64,000 nt of DNA from an uncultured Opitutia bacterium (GTDB lineage: Bacteria > Verrucomicrobiota > Verrucomicrobiia > Opitutales > UBA953). Positions 26,358-36,961 of the stretch are shown one piece after another. The translations under genes were made by a program, and so were the position numbers. The notes under the pieces are model-generated. The model searched no databases, was not told the DNA's origin, and saw only the letters and a program-made list of their open reading frames with translations. Numbering within the stretch: position 1 is the first letter of the stretch; every line of letters begins with the position of its first letter. The DNA is taken from contig CAMFKE010000006.1 in NCBI GenBank assembly GCA_945957395.1, forward strand, positions 124,001 to 188,000, read 5' to 3'.

Positions 26358-28121
26358 ATGCGACACCCACACCGACCCGCCCTGCCCTTCCTTCTCTTGG
26401 CCGCCGCCCTCGGCGCACCCGGCGCGCTGCATGCCGGCATCAGCTTCGTCAGCGGCGTCTCGCTGCCCAACGGCGGCGAGATTGTCTCGTTCGACAAAGT
26501 CTCCGGCACGCTGCTTTCGACCAATTCCGCGACCGGAACGCACCTCATCCAGTCGTATGCGCTCGCCGCCTCCGGCACCCTCGCCGCCACGGGCTCAGTC
26601 GACCTCAACGGCGTCTTCGGCGGCGCCGCCAACATCGCCAGTGTGACCTCCGTGTTCAACGATGCGCGAGGCTTCGGCATCGCCACGATCGTGCCCACCT
26701 CCGCCACGCTTTCCGACTTCGGCCGCGTGGCCTTCTTCGACCGCACCTCCGGCGCCATCCTGAGCACGGTGGATGTGGGCTACCACCCCGACTCCGTGAC
26801 GCTTACCCCCGACGGAAACCGCGTGCTCATCGCCAACGAGGGCGAATACGGCTCGACGAGCAGCTCCACGCCCGAGGCCTTCAACCGCCCCGGCTCGGTC
26901 AGCGTAATCAACCTCTCCGGCGTCACCGCCGGCAATTACGCCACCTCGCTCGCCGCGCTGAACGCCTCCCACGTTTCGACCATCGACTTCTCCGCCGGCA
27001 ACCTGGCCTCGGGCGTCACCCTCGCCGGCACGCGTAACAACCGGCTGGATACGCTCACGGTGAAAACACCCGACGCCGCCGACATCGAGCCGGAGTACAT
27101 CGTGGCCACCAACACCACGGCCTATGTCACGCTCCAGGAAAACAACGCCGTCGCCACGCTCGACCTGACCTCCGGCAAGTACACCGCCGTCAACGCCCTC
27201 GGCAGCATCACGCAGACCATCGACGCCTCCGACCGCGACGGCGCCGGCAACACCGCCTCCGCCGCGCGCAACGACACCGTGGCCGGACTGCCCATGCCGG
27301 ACACCGTCGTGCGCTTCGAGCGCGCGGGCGCGACCTACCTGGCCACGGCCAACGAGGGCGACGCCCGTCCCGACGACAAGGACATCTTCCGGGCCGCCGC
27401 CCAGAACACCGTCACCAACGGCTCGACCGCCCCGGATATCCACGCCTCCCTGGACCCCCTCGTGAACAACACCGGCATCGGACGCCTGAACATTCTCAAG
27501 GATGTGGGCGACACCAATGGCGACGGCGTCATCGACACGCCCACCATGATGGGCACGCGCAGCGCCTCGATTTGGAAGGTGAACCCGGACGGCACGCTGA
27601 CGCTGGTCTTCGACACCGGCGCCATGATCGAGCAATATGTGCTCACCAACGACCCGGCGTCGCACAACATCAACAGCGGCAGCCTCGCCAACTTCGACAC
27701 GCGATCCGACGACAAGGGCCCCGAACCGGAGGCCCTCGCCTTCGGCAAGATCGGCGAACGCGAGTACCTCTTTGTCGGCGCCGAACGCCAGAACGGCATC
27801 TTCCAGTTCGACATCACCGACCTCAACAACGTCTTCATCGAAGGCTACTTCAACCCGGTCACATCGTCGCTGGACAGCGGAGGCGCCTTCATCTCCCCGG
27901 AATCCATCACCTTCCTCGCCGCAGCCGACAATCCCACCGGGCAGGACCTGCTCGTCGTGGGCTTCGAAGGCACGGGCGGCAACGGCTCCGTAGGCGTTTT
28001 CTCCGTGAGCGCGAGCGCCGTGCCGGAGCCCTCCACCTACGGGATTATAGGCGCGGTGGGCGCCCTAGCCCTAGCCCGCCTGCGCCGCAGAAACGCCGCG
28101 CGCGCGAAGTCGGCGCGCTGA
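26358..28121 (+). CDS. Choice-of-anchor I-type secreted protein with PEP-CTERM signal
   Basis: This 587-residue protein has a signal peptide (MRHPHRPALPFLLLAAALG, cleaved near LHAG) and a C-terminal PEP-CTERM sorting signal: VPEPSTYG, a hydrophobic helix and the basic tail RLRRRN. The middle resembles the choice-of-anchor I family, a beta-propeller-like region with TLTPDGNRVLIANEGEYG, FERAGATYLATANEGDAR and DKGPEPEALAFGKIGEREYLFV. Such proteins are exported, processed by an exosortase and released or attached at the surface; no exosortase is in this window. A TTG-initiated reading five codons earlier is possible but the ATG gives a normal signal peptide. The protein may bind metals or polymer, but function is unknown. 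Confidence 0.87.
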   Translation: MRHPHRPALPFLLLAAALGAPGALHAGISFVSGVSLPNGGEIVSFDKVSGTLLSTNSATGTHLIQSYALAASGTLAATGSVDLNGVFGGAANIASVTSVFNDARGFGIATIVPTSATLSDFGRVAFFDRTSGAILSTVDVGYHPDSVTLTPDGNRVLIANEGEYGSTSSSTPEAFNRPGSVSVINLSGVTAGNYATSLAALNASHVSTIDFSAGNLASGVTLAGTRNNRLDTLTVKTPDAADIEPEYIVATNTTAYVTLQENNAVATLDLTSGKYTAVNALGSITQTIDASDRDGAGNTASAARNDTVAGLPMPDTVVRFERAGATYLATANEGDARPDDKDIFRAAAQNTVTNGSTAPDIHASLDPLVNNTGIGRLNILKDVGDTNGDGVIDTPTMMGTRSASIWKVNPDGTLTLVFDTGAMIEQYVLTNDPASHNINSGSLANFDTRSDDKGPEPEALAFGKIGEREYLFVGAERQNGIFQFDITDLNNVFIEGYFNPVTSSLDSGGAFISPESITFLAAADNPTGQDLLVVGFEGTGGNGSVGVFSVSASAVPEPSTYGIIGAVGALALARLRRRNAARAKSAR

Positions 28122-28162
28122 GCCGCGCGAAGCGAACCCTTGGCTGACCGACAAAGCCCCAT

Positions 28163-28199
28163 GGCGGGGCCTCAACACAGCGGTCGAGGAGGCCCCGCC
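28163..28199 (+). terminator. GC-rich hairpin between convergent genes
   Basis: Perfect 11-base arms at 28163-28173 and 28189-28199 with a 15-base loop. No T-run follows on plus, so termination would rely on the stem. It sits between the stops of the PEP-CTERM gene and the serine protease gene. Confidence 0.5.
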
Positions 28200-28204
28200 C
28201 CCCC

Positions 28205-29347
28205 TCACTTCGCGACGGAAAGCCGGGGCGTAGCCACGCGCGCCACGATCTCCTCGTTGTGAGACTTGATGTTCGTCTCCATCTTCTGCCCGAAGACCTT
28301 CCAGCGGGCGGAACTCTCGCCCACATTGGCCTCTGCGTCCGAAAGGAACGGGTATGCCGTGCGCTCGAAGTGGATGAGGGCGTTGGTGTCGGCCTCCATG
28401 CGTGACCGGAGAAACTGCAGGAAATTCGTGGCCTCGTTGCGTCTGGCCAGAGGCGCCTTGAGTTTGGAGAGGCGGGCTTCGCAGCTATTGAACCGCGACA
28501 GGATCTCCGGGTCGGCCGTCCAGTCCGGACGGTTGTAGTAGAAGGCGGCCACGGCGATCATGCGCTTTTGCTTCTCCATCAGGAAAGCGCACTGCTGCTG
28601 CCAGAGCTTGAAATCGATCGGGTACCAGCTCTTCACCGTGTCGAAACGGAAGCCGAAATAACGGATGGCCTTCTTGATCTGCGTGTCGGGATTGGACGCA
28701 GAATCCGCCACGCACTCGCCGGCGGAGTCCACCTTGCGCGCGTAAGCCATCACCGCGACCACCCTGCCATTCTTCTCGCCGACGATCGGACTGCCGCTGT
28801 TGCCCTGATAGATCGGCGCGGTGTGTTCGATGATGCGAGGGCCCAGGCCCGCCACCTTGCCCTGAGTCTGAAGCAGGGTGGAGGCCCCAAGACTGTTGCC
28901 GGGAATCAGCACGGAATCATTCACCAACACCCCCTCCGGCACATTCATCTCAATGTCAAAAACCGCCGTTTCGGGAACGGGGTTCTTCACCTCGATGATC
29001 GCGATGTCATGGTCGGCGGCGCCGTAGATCTTGCCCGTTTTCAGCTGAAGCCCGGACTGGTTCATCGCCGAGATTTCCTTGGCACCGAAGAGCACATGCA
29101 AGTTCGTCACTAGGAAGGTCTTGCCCTGCATTCTGCCAAGAAATCCTGTGCCCGAGCCGACCCCCGTCTTGATCACAAACACACCCTCCTTTTTCTCCTT
29201 GGGCAATCGGTCCACATACTTGCTCTCCTCGACGGATTTGGGCTCGGAGCCCTCCGGCGAAGCGGGCGTAGAGGAGGACTCGTCGGCCCGGCCATGGAGC
29301 GAGGAAATCAAGCCGGCGGCAAAAAGGACGATAAACGAAACTCGCAT
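28205..29347 (-). CDS. Secreted trypsin-like serine protease with helical C-terminal domain
   Basis: A 380-residue protein with a signal peptide (VSFIVLFAAGLISSLHGRA). The trypsin-like domain shows the catalytic triad: His84 in FLVTNLHVL, Asp114 in AADHDIAIIEV and Ser184 in IYQGNSGSPIVG. The C-terminal 170 residues carry no PDZ domain; they are charged and helical (LWQQQCAFLMEKQKRMIAVA, SARWKVFGQKMETNIKSHNE), unlike DegP. It probably cleaves envelope or extracellular proteins. About 200 bases upstream of the start hold no recognisable gene. Confidence 0.85.
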   Translation of the reverse strand: MRVSFIVLFAAGLISSLHGRADESSSTPASPEGSEPKSVEESKYVDRLPKEKKEGVFVIKTGVGSGTGFLGRMQGKTFLVTNLHVLFGAKEISAMNQSGLQLKTGKIYGAADHDIAIIEVKNPVPETAVFDIEMNVPEGVLVNDSVLIPGNSLGASTLLQTQGKVAGLGPRIIEHTAPIYQGNSGSPIVGEKNGRVVAVMAYARKVDSAGECVADSASNPDTQIKKAIRYFGFRFDTVKSWYPIDFKLWQQQCAFLMEKQKRMIAVAAFYYNRPDWTADPEILSRFNSCEARLSKLKAPLARRNEATNFLQFLRSRMEADTNALIHFERTAYPFLSDAEANVGESSARWKVFGQKMETNIKSHNEEIVARVATPRLSVAK

Positions 29348-29548
29348 ATGGGCGCCACCGTGCAGACGCCCCCGCTGGGCGACAACCCCATTTCCTCAAA
29401 CTCACGGGTGACGACGACACGCCCGACACACGAAAGACAGCTGCGCAGCCGCCCGTGAAGCAGACGAAGGAGGCGCACAAGACGAGAGACTGTTTCATAC
29501 TGCCAAGGCAAGCCACCGCGCGTGCCAAACCCGCGACGACCATGACGC

Positions 29549-29584
29549 AAAAAAGCCTCCCGCGTTTCGGCGGGAGGCTTTTTG
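29549..29584 (-). terminator. Intrinsic terminator after gltBD
   Basis: A perfect 13-base stem (29551-29563 with 29570-29582) and 6-base loop. On the minus strand it ends in TTTTTTGC, 44 bases after the gltD stop. The T-run on plus also makes it bidirectional. Confidence 0.88.
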
Positions 29585-29625
29585 TTTCAGGCGGAACGAC
29601 CGGCGGGCGGCCGCTCATCCCTGAT

Positions 29626-31104
29626 TTAGGGCAGGCGGGTTTCGCCCATGAGGAAGCGGTCGCACTCGCGCGCGGCGCCGCGGCCTTCGTTGATGGCCCA
29701 CACGATGAGGCTCTGTCCGCGGCGGCAGTCGCCGGCGGCGAAGACGCCGGGGATGCTGGTGAGGAACTTGCCGTGTTCGGCGGCGATGTTGCTGCGCGGG
29801 TCGCGCTGCACGCGGAACTCGTCGAGGAGCGCCTGCTCGGGGCCGGTGAAGCCCATGGCGATGAGCACGAGGTCGGCGGGGATCACCTTCTCGGTGCCGG
29901 GCACGGGCTGGGGACCGAAGCGGCCCTGCGCGTCCTTCTCCCACTTGACCTGCACGGTGTGCACGGCCTTCACCGCGCCGGAGGCGTCGGACTCGATTTT
30001 GGCGGTGGTGGTGAGGTAGACGCGGGGGTCTTCGCCCTGCACGGCGGCGGCCTCTTCCTGGCCGTAGTCGACCTTGAGGACCTTGGGCCACTCGGGCCAG
30101 GGGTTGTTCGGCTGGCGGGTCAGGGGCGGCTTGCCCATGATTTCCAGCTGGATGACATGCTTGCAGCCATGGCGCAGCGAGGTGGCCACGCAGTCGGTGC
30201 CGGTGTCGCCGCCGCCGATGACGACGACGTTCTTGCCCTTGGCGGAGATGGGGGCCTCGGCGCCGTCGAGGAGGGCCTTGGTGTTGGAACCGAGGAACTC
30301 CATGGCGAAGTGCACGCCCTTGGATTCGCGGCCGGGCACGGCGAGGTCGCGCGGCTTGGTGGCGCCGGTGGCGAGCACGACGGCGTCGAAGTCGGCGAGG
30401 AGGCGGGCGGCCGGGAGGGTCTTGCCCACCTCGGTGTTGCACACGAACTTCACGCCTTCCTGCTCCAGCAGCTTGATGCGGCGCAGCACGACCTCGTTCT
30501 TGTCGAGCTTCATGTTCGGGATGCCGTACATGAGCAGGCCTCCCGGACGGTCGGCGCGCTCATAGACGGTGACGGTGTGGCCGGCCTTGTTGAGCTGCGC
30601 GGCGGCGGCGAGGCCGGCGGGGCCGGAGCCCACGACGGCGACGCGGCGGCCGGTGCGGCGGGAGGGCGGCTCGGCGACGACCCAGCCTTCGGCCCAGCCG
30701 CGGTCGATGATGGAGACCTCGTTGTTCTTGATGGTGACGGCGGGCGCGTTGATGGAGCAAACGCAGGAGCCTTCGCACGGGGCGGGGCAGACGCGGCCGG
30801 TGAACTCGGGGAAGTTGTTCGTCTTGTGGAGGCGCTCGAGCGCGTCACGCCAGAGACCCTTGTAGACGAGGTCGTTCCACTCGGGGATGAGGTTGTTGAC
30901 CGGGCAGCCGCTGGTCATGCCGGCGACGATGTTGCCGGTATGGCAGAAGGGGACGCCGCAGTTCATGCAGCGGGCGCCCTGCTTGCGCAGTTCGGCCTCG
31001 CTCATGTGGAGGTGGAATTCCTTCCAGTCCTTGATGCGCTCGAGCGCGGGGCGGTCGGCGGGGAGCTGGCGGTTGTATTCGAGGAAACCGGTGGGTTTGC
31101 CCAT
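29626..31104 (-). CDS. gltD: Glutamate synthase (NADPH) small subunit GltD
   Basis: This 492-residue flavoprotein transfers electrons from NADPH through FAD and iron-sulfur clusters to the large subunit GltB for conversion of glutamine and 2-oxoglutarate to glutamate. The N-terminal Cys clusters are [12 protein letters not shown] and GCPVNN, followed by CPAPCEGSC. The FAD motif is [19 protein letters not shown] and the NADPH motif [17 protein letters not shown]. It lies downstream of gltB on the same strand, but 125 bases apart, and that gap contains a repeat element. The ATG is preceded by a pyrimidine-rich tract instead of a Shine-Dalgarno motif. Confidence 0.96.
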   Translation of the reverse strand: MGKPTGFLEYNRQLPADRPALERIKDWKEFHLHMSEAELRKQGARCMNCGVPFCHTGNIVAGMTSGCPVNNLIPEWNDLVYKGLWRDALERLHKTNNFPEFTGRVCPAPCEGSCVCSINAPAVTIKNNEVSIIDRGWAEGWVVAEPPSRRTGRRVAVVGSGPAGLAAAAQLNKAGHTVTVYERADRPGGLLMYGIPNMKLDKNEVVLRRIKLLEQEGVKFVCNTEVGKTLPAARLLADFDAVVLATGATKPRDLAVPGRESKGVHFAMEFLGSNTKALLDGAEAPISAKGKNVVVIGGGDTGTDCVATSLRHGCKHVIQLEIMGKPPLTRQPNNPWPEWPKVLKVDYGQEEAAAVQGEDPRVYLTTTAKIESDASGAVKAVHTVQVKWEKDAQGRFGPQPVPGTEKVIPADLVLIAMGFTGPEQALLDEFRVQRDPRSNIAAEHGKFLTSIPGVFAAGDCRRGQSLIVWAINEGRGAARECDRFLMGETRLP

Positions 31105-31110
31105 GGGAGG

Positions 31111-31216
31111 AAGAAGGTTGAAGGGGGAAGATTGAAGGGAGGAAGGGGTGTGGTTCCGGTGGTTCCGTTCTCGGTTTTCGGTGAAGTCACCGAATCAGGG
31201 AAAACCGAACCACCGA
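31111..31216. repeat. Heptad-periodic element in the gltB-gltD gap
   Basis: From 31111 the plus strand reads as successive 7-base units AAGAAGG, TTGAAGG, GGGAAGA, TTGAAGG, GAGGAAG. A second block at 31168-31216 (TTCTCGG, TTTTCGG and then ACCGAAT, CAGGGAA, AACCGAA, CCACCGA) forms an imperfect hairpin with GGTTTTC/GAAAACC outer arms and CGGTG/CACCG inner arms. The second block resembles the element at 40875-40930. Confidence 0.65.
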
Positions 31217-31229
31217 ATCACTTGTCCGA

Positions 31230-34200
31230 TTACTTGGCGCCCTTGGTGTTGGCTTCGAAGGCCGCGATGAGGGCGTCGTCGCCGGAGAGGCCTTCGTCGG
31301 TGGCCTTCTTGATGGCGGCGAGCATGCGCTTGTAGTCCTTGGGCATGACCTTGACGAACTTGGGCAGCATCTTCTCCCACTGCGCGATCACGCGGAAGGC
31401 GTTCTCGCTGCGGGTGAGCTCGGCCTGGCGCTTGATGAGGCCCAGCACCTCCTCGCGCTCCTTGGCGTCCTCGAGGGGCTCGAGCGCGACGGTCTCGGCG
31501 TTCACGCGGGTGGCGAAGGTGCCGTCCTCGTCGAGGACGTAGGCGACGCCGCCGGACATGCCGGCCGCGAAGTTGCGTCCGGTGGGGCCGAGGATGACGA
31601 CGCAGCCGCCGGTCATGTATTCGCAGCCGTGGTCGCCCACGGAGTCGGTGACGGCGGTGGCGCCGGAGTTGCGCACCGCGAAGCGTTCGCCGGCCATGCC
31701 GGAGATGAACAGTTCGCCGGAGGTGGCGCCGAAGAGGGCCACGTTGCCGATGATGATGTTCTCGGCGGGCTTGAAGGCGGAGCCGGCGGGCGGGTAGATG
31801 ACGATGCGTCCGCCGGAGAGGCCCTTGCCGACGTAGTCGTTGGCGTCGCCTTCGATCTCCAGCGTCATGCCCTTGGGCGTGAAGGCGCCGAAGCTCTGGC
31901 CGGCGTTGCCCTTGAACTTGAGGCGCACGGTGTCCTCGGGGAGGCCCTGCGGGTGCTTCTTGGCGATGTCGGAGCCGACGACGGTGCCGACCACGCGGTT
32001 GATGTTGGTGATGGGCAGCTCGGCGCGCACCTTCTCGCCGCGCTCGATGGCGGGCTTGCAGATGTCGAGGAGCTTGGTGACGTCGAGGGAGCGGTCGATG
32101 CCGTGGTCCTGTTCGAGGGTCTGGTAGGTGCCGACCTCCTCGTCCACCAGGGGCTGGTAGAGCAGGCGGGAGAAGTCGATGCCCTTGGCCTTCCAGTGGC
32201 TGTGCGCGGCGCGGGACTCGAGCAGGTCGGTGCGACCGACCATGTCGTCGAGCTTGCGGAAGCCGAGCTCGGCCATGACTTCGCGAAGCTCGGTGGCCAC
32301 GAAGACCATGAAGTTCACGACGTTGTCGGCGGCGCCGATGAAGCGCTTGCGCAGCTCGGGGTCCTGGGTGGCGACGCCGACCGGGCAGGTGTTGAGGTGG
32401 CACACGCGCATCATGATGCAGCCCATGGCCACGAGCGGAGCGGTGGCGAAGCCGAACTCCTCGGCGCCCAGCAGCGTGGCGATGGCGACATCGCGGCCGG
32501 TGCGCAGCTGGCCGTCGGTCTCGACGCGGATGCGGCTGCGCAGGTTGTTGAGCACCAGGGTCTGGTGGGTCTCGGCGAGGCCGAGTTCCCACGGGATGCC
32601 GGCGTGCTTGATGGAGGACAGGGGCGAGGCGCCCGTGCCGCCGTCATAACCGGAGATGAGCACGACGTCGGCGTGAGCCTTGGCCACGCCTGCGGCGATG
32701 GTGCCGACGCCGACCTCGGACACCAGCTTGACGCTGATGCGCGCGTTGCGGTTGGCGTTCTTGAGGTCGTGGATGAGCTCCGCGAGGTCCTCGATGGAGT
32801 AGATGTCGTGGTGCGGGGGCGGGGAGATGAGGCCGACGCCGGGGGTGGAGTGACGGGTCTTGGCGACCCACGGGTACACCTTGCCGCCGGGGAGTTCGCC
32901 GCCTTCGCCGGGCTTGGCGCCCTGGGCCATCTTGATCTGGATTTCGACGGCGTTGACGAGGTAGTTGATGGTGACGCCGAAGCGGCCGGAGGCGACCTGC
33001 TTGATGGCGGAGCACTTGGAGTCGCCGCGCTCGTTGGTCCAGGTGAAGCGTGCGGGGTCTTCGCCGCCTTCGCCGGTGTTGGACTTGGCGCCGAGGCGGT
33101 TCATGGCGATGGCCATGCACTCGTGGGCTTCCTGGCTGATGGAGCCGTAGGACATGGCGCCCGTCTTGAAGCGCTTCACGAGGGATTCGACCGACTCGAC
33201 CTCGTCGAGGGGCACGGGCTTGTTGACATGGCGGAAGCCGAGCAGGCCGCGCAGGGTGCAGAGGTTCTTCTCCTGATGGTTGATCAGGTTGGAGAAGTGG
33301 CGGAACTCGTTGTAGTCGCCGGTACGGCACGCCTTCTGGAGGGCGTGGATGGTGTCCGGGTTGAACAGGTGGTACTCGCCGTCCTTGCGCCACTTGTAGT
33401 CGCCGCCGGAGTCGAGCGCGGGCTCGTCGTTGCCGTGGCCGGAGAAGGCCGCGCGGTGGCGGATGAGGGTTTCCTCGGCGATGAGGGACAGGCCGATGCC
33501 TTCGAGGCGGGTGGGCGTGCCGGCGAAGAACTCGTCGACCACGCGCTGGTTGATGCCGATGGCCTCGAAGATCTGGGCGCCGCTGTAGCTCTGGATGGTG
33601 GAGATGCCCATCTTGGCCATCGTCTTGACCACGCCCTTCACGACGGCCTTCTCGAAGTTCTTCACCGCCTTCTGGTAGGAGATGTCGGGCAGGGTGCCCT
33701 TGCCGATCATGTCGGCGATGGTCTCGAAGGCCAGGTAGGGGTTGATGGCCACGCAGCCGTAGCCCACGAGGAGCGCGACATGGTGCACGTCGCGCGGCTC
33801 GCCGGATTCCAGCACGAGGCCCACGCGCATGCGGGTGCCCTGGCGGATCAGGTGGTGGTGCAGGCCGGCCACGGCCAGCAGCGACGGGATGCCGGCGTTG
33901 TCATGGTCCACGCCGCGGTCGCTGAGCACGAGGATGTTGGCGCCGCGGTCGATCGCGCGGTCGGCGCTGGCGAAGAGCGCGTCGAGAGCGTCGCGCAGGC
34001 CCTTGGCGCCGGCGGAGGCCTTGAAGAGCGTGGGGAGGGTGACGGAGGCGAAGCCGGGGAGCTTGGCGTGGCGGAGGCGCTCCAGCTGCTCGTTGGTGAG
34101 CACGGGGCCGTGCAGGCGGATGGCGCGGCAGCTTTCGGGCTGGGGGTCGAGCAGGTTGCCCTCGGGCCCGATGGTGACTTCGGAGGAGGTGATGACCTCT

Positions 34201-35804
34201 TCGCGAATGGAGTCGATGGGCGGGTTGGTGACCTGGGCGAAGAGCTGCTTGAAGTAGTTGAAGAGCAGCTGGGGCTTCTCGGAAAGGATGGCCAGGGGGG
34301 CGTCGTTGCCCATGGCGCCGATCGGCTGCACGCCGGTCTTGGCCATCGGGCCGATGATGACCTCGAGGTCCTCGTAGGTGTAACCGAAGGCCTTCTGGCG
34401 CACGGTCAGCGAGGTGTGGTCGACGGCGGGCGCGGCCTTGGGCTCGGCGAGCTTGTCGAGGTCCACCTGGAACTGCTCCACCCACTTGGCGTAGGGGTGC
34501 GCTCCGGCGACGGTGGCCTTCACTTCTTCGTCGGAGACGAGGCGGCCCTGCTCGGTGTCGATGAGGAACATGCGGCCGGGCTGCAGGCGGCCCTTGCTCA
34601 CAACATTCGCGGGCTCCACGGGGAGCACGCCGGCTTCGGAGGCGAGGATGACGCGGTCGTCGGCGGTGATGTAGTAGCGGGCGGGGCGCAGGCCGTTGCG
34701 GTCGAGGCAGGCGCCGATGCGCACGCCGTCGGTGAAGGCGAGGGCGGCGGGGCCGTCCCAGGCTTCCATGAGGGCGGCGTGGTACTGGTAGAAGGCGCGG
34801 CGCTGCTCGTCCATGGACTCATGGTTTTCCCAGGGTTCGGGAACCATCATCATCATGGTGTGGGGCAGGCTGCGGCCGCCGAGCACGAGGAACTCCAGGC
34901 AGTTGTCGAACATCTGCGAGTCGGAGCCGTTCTCGTTGATGATCGGGTAGGTCTTCTCGAGGTCCGGGCCGAAGAGCTCGCTCTGGCACAGGGGCTGGCG
35001 GGCGCGCATCCAGTTCACATTGCCGCGCAGCGTGTTGATTTCGCCGTTGTGGGCGAGGTAGCGGTACGGGTGGGCGCGCTCCCAGCTGGGGAAGGTGTTG
35101 GTGCTGAAGCGGGAGTGCACGAGCGCGATGGCGGTCTCGAAGTCCTCGTCGCGAAGGTCGGGGTAGACGATGTCGACCTGCTCGGGCATGAGCATGCCCT
35201 TGTACACGATGGTGCGGTGCGAGAGGCTGGCCACATACCAGTTGTGGTCGAGCGAGCCCTTGCGGATCTCGTTGTGCGCACGCTTGCGGATCATGTACAG
35301 CTTGCGCTCGAACTCGGCGGCGTCCTTGCACTCCGGGCTGCGGGCGATGAACACCTGGCGCACGAAGGGCATGCTGGCGCGGGCGGAGACGCCCAGGGGG
35401 CCGGGGTTGGTGGGCACGTCGCGCCAGCCGATCACCTTCTGGCCTTCGCCGGCGGCGATCTGCTCGAACACGCGGCGGCTCGCCTCGCGCTCACCGAGGT
35501 CGGTGGAGCAGAAGATCATGCCCACGCCGTAATGGCCGGGCTCGGGCAGGTGGAAGCGGCGCTTGGCCGCCACCTTGCGCAGGAACTTGTCCGGCATCTG
35601 CATGAGGATGCCCGCGCCGTCGCCCGTGTTCACCTCGCAGCAAGCGCCGCGGTGGTCCAGGTTGCGCAGAACGGTCAACGCCTGGCTCACGATGTCATGG
35701 GACTTTCGGCCCTTGATATTGGCTACGAAACCGACGCCGCACGCGTCGTGTTCGAACTGCGGGTCGTAGAGGCCTTGGCGAGCAGGAGTTCCTTGGTGCT
35801 TCAT
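31230..35804 (-). CDS. gltB: Glutamate synthase large subunit GltB
   Basis: At 1524 residues this is a full-length GltB. The N-terminal glutaminase domain has its nucleophile in [20 protein letters not shown], preceded by a short propeptide of about 21 residues. The FMN-binding synthase domain includes [20 protein letters not shown], and the 3Fe-4S cluster lies in [20 protein letters not shown]. The C-terminal GXGXG helix domain contains FIGNVALFG-like repeats ([17 protein letters not shown]). It hydrolyses glutamine, channels ammonia and makes glutamate. The start [12 protein letters not shown] is the last sensible one before the Cys. The 291 bases upstream, shared with divergent yebC, include a C/G-rich palindrome near 35900 and no other gene. 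Confidence 0.97.
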   Translation of the reverse strand: MKHQGTPARQGLYDPQFEHDACGVGFVANIKGRKSHDIVSQALTVLRNLDHRGACCEVNTGDGAGILMQMPDKFLRKVAAKRRFHLPEPGHYGVGMIFCSTDLGEREASRRVFEQIAAGEGQKVIGWRDVPTNPGPLGVSARASMPFVRQVFIARSPECKDAAEFERKLYMIRKRAHNEIRKGSLDHNWYVASLSHRTIVYKGMLMPEQVDIVYPDLRDEDFETAIALVHSRFSTNTFPSWERAHPYRYLAHNGEINTLRGNVNWMRARQPLCQSELFGPDLEKTYPIINENGSDSQMFDNCLEFLVLGGRSLPHTMMMMVPEPWENHESMDEQRRAFYQYHAALMEAWDGPAALAFTDGVRIGACLDRNGLRPARYYITADDRVILASEAGVLPVEPANVVSKGRLQPGRMFLIDTEQGRLVSDEEVKATVAGAHPYAKWVEQFQVDLDKLAEPKAAPAVDHTSLTVRQKAFGYTYEDLEVIIGPMAKTGVQPIGAMGNDAPLAILSEKPQLLFNYFKQLFAQVTNPPIDSIREEVITSSEVTIGPEGNLLDPQPESCRAIRLHGPVLTNEQLERLRHAKLPGFASVTLPTLFKASAGAKGLRDALDALFASADRAIDRGANILVLSDRGVDHDNAGIPSLLAVAGLHHHLIRQGTRMRVGLVLESGEPRDVHHVALLVGYGCVAINPYLAFETIADMIGKGTLPDISYQKAVKNFEKAVVKGVVKTMAKMGISTIQSYSGAQIFEAIGINQRVVDEFFAGTPTRLEGIGLSLIAEETLIRHRAAFSGHGNDEPALDSGGDYKWRKDGEYHLFNPDTIHALQKACRTGDYNEFRHFSNLINHQEKNLCTLRGLLGFRHVNKPVPLDEVESVESLVKRFKTGAMSYGSISQEAHECMAIAMNRLGAKSNTGEGGEDPARFTWTNERGDSKCSAIKQVASGRFGVTINYLVNAVEIQIKMAQGAKPGEGGELPGGKVYPWVAKTRHSTPGVGLISPPPHHDIYSIEDLAELIHDLKNANRNARISVKLVSEVGVGTIAAGVAKAHADVVLISGYDGGTGASPLSSIKHAGIPWELGLAETHQTLVLNNLRSRIRVETDGQLRTGRDVAIATLLGAEEFGFATAPLVAMGCIMMRVCHLNTCPVGVATQDPELRKRFIGAADNVVNFMVFVATELREVMAELGFRKLDDMVGRTDLLESRAAHSHWKAKGIDFSRLLYQPLVDEEVGTYQTLEQDHGIDRSLDVTKLLDICKPAIERGEKVRAELPITNINRVVGTVVGSDIAKKHPQGLPEDTVRLKFKGNAGQSFGAFTPKGMTLEIEGDANDYVGKGLSGGRIVIYPPAGSAFKPAENIIIGNVALFGATSGELFISGMAGERFAVRNSGATAVTDSVGDHGCEYMTGGCVVILGPTGRNFAAGMSGGVAYVLDEDGTFATRVNAETVALEPLEDAKEREEVLGLIKRQAELTRSENAFRVIAQWEKMLPKFVKVMPKDYKRMLAAIKKATDEGLSGDDALIAAFEANTKGAK

Positions 35805-36095
35805 GGGAAAGTGGAGGTGGAAAGGGAAGAAAACCGCGGGCGCAAGCACGCCCTTGGTCCTAGTAAAAATTTTGTGCTACCGGGCCCATTGAAGAAGCCC
35901 CCCCCGGGGGGCAACCGAAAAAAGGAGGAAGGGTGGCACAGACTCGTCACAATCGGGCATGGCGCCCCAATCACCCCCGGACGGAGGCCCCGGCGCCGCG
36001 AGCAACCGGCCCCCGGCCCGCCGCGCCGCTCAATTCAAACTTGTCCCGAAGGCGCCTTCACGCTTTCACCAGCCCAGCTTAAAAACCTTTTCCCC

Positions 36096-36842
36096 ATGTC
36101 CGGACATAGCAAGTGGCACACCACCAAACGGCATAAGGCGGTCATCGACGCCAAGCGCGGCAAGATCTTCTCCGTCATCGCCAAGGAACTCACCCTCGCG
36201 GCCAAATCCGGCGGCGGCAACCCGGAGTCCAACGCGCGCCTGCGCACCTGGCTCCTGAAGGCCCGCGCCTCCAACATGCCCACCGACAACATCGACCGCG
36301 CCGTGAAGAAGGGCACCGGCGAGCTCCCCGGCGTGTCCTACGAGGAAATCGTTTACGAAGGCTACGCCCCCGGCGGCGTCGGCATCATCGTCGAGTGCAC
36401 CACCGACAACAAGACCCGCACGGTCGCCGAAGTGCGCTCCACCTTCACCAAGAACGGCGGTTCCATGGCCTCCGCCGGCGCCGTCGCCCACGCCTTCCAA
36501 CGCAAGGGCCAGTTCATCATCTCCGGCGACGCCATCTCCGAGGACAAACTGATGGAGATCGCCCTCGACGCCGGCGCCGAGGATGTCGTCAACCATGGCG
36601 ACCACTTCGAAGTGCTCACGAGCCTGCGCGACTACGACGCCGTGGCCAAGGCCCTCGACGACAAGGGCATCAAGCCCGACTCCTCCGAAATGGCCTACCT
36701 GCCCACCCCCGGCACCGCCGTGCCCGTGGACGACACCGCCACCGCTCAGAAGATCCTGGCCCTCATCGAGGCCCTCGACAACCTGGACGACACCAAGGCC
36801 GTCCACGGCAATCACGAGTTCGGCGACGCCGTCCAGCTCTGA
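36096..36842 (+). CDS. YebC/PmpR-family protein
   Basis: A 248-residue protein opening with MSGHSKWHTTKRHKAVIDAK, the family's invariant start, and containing NMPTDNIDRAVKKGTGE, YEGYAPGGVGIIVECTTDN, RTVAEVRSTFTKNGGSMA and GAVAHAFQRKG. YebC-type proteins were first described as DNA-binding regulators, and more recent work ties members of the family to translation through difficult, for example proline-rich, sequences. Cytoplasmic. The gene is alone on plus strand, followed by a bidirectional terminator shared with tyrA. Confidence 0.95.
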   Translation: MSGHSKWHTTKRHKAVIDAKRGKIFSVIAKELTLAAKSGGGNPESNARLRTWLLKARASNMPTDNIDRAVKKGTGELPGVSYEEIVYEGYAPGGVGIIVECTTDNKTRTVAEVRSTFTKNGGSMASAGAVAHAFQRKGQFIISGDAISEDKLMEIALDAGAEDVVNHGDHFEVLTSLRDYDAVAKALDDKGIKPDSSEMAYLPTPGTAVPVDDTATAQKILALIEALDNLDDTKAVHGNHEFGDAVQL

Positions 36843-36863
36843 CGCGGACCGGCATCGGTCCTG

Positions 36864-36924
36864 AAAAGGCCGCCGTTCCTCGCCCCCCGTCCTCGGACGA
36901 AGCGAGGCCGGCGGCCTTTCCGTT
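36864..36924. terminator. Bidirectional terminator between yebC and tyrA
   Basis: Eleven-base arms (36865-36875 with 36909-36919) pair perfectly, and the 33-base loop can itself fold (TCCTCG with CGAGG). The outer ends are A-rich on the left and T-rich on the right (CGTTTT), so both convergent transcripts can use it. Confidence 0.75.
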
Positions 36925-36961
36925 TTCGCACGGGACAGGCCCCTCGCGGGGAAAAGCGAAA

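Noticed and set aside
35893-35915. C-run/G-run palindrome upstream of gltB
   Set aside because: Homopolymer arms (CCCCC/GGGGGG) give a hairpin by chance in GC-rich DNA; neither position nor T-run supports a terminator.
31629-36095. Very long open frames opposite gltB (and similar ones opposite the BNR protein gene, yidC and uvrA)
   Set aside because: Residues are His/Asp/Gly/Val/Leu/Arg-biased as expected for antisense of GC-rich codons, and no domain is recognisable; the opposite strand holds clear genes.
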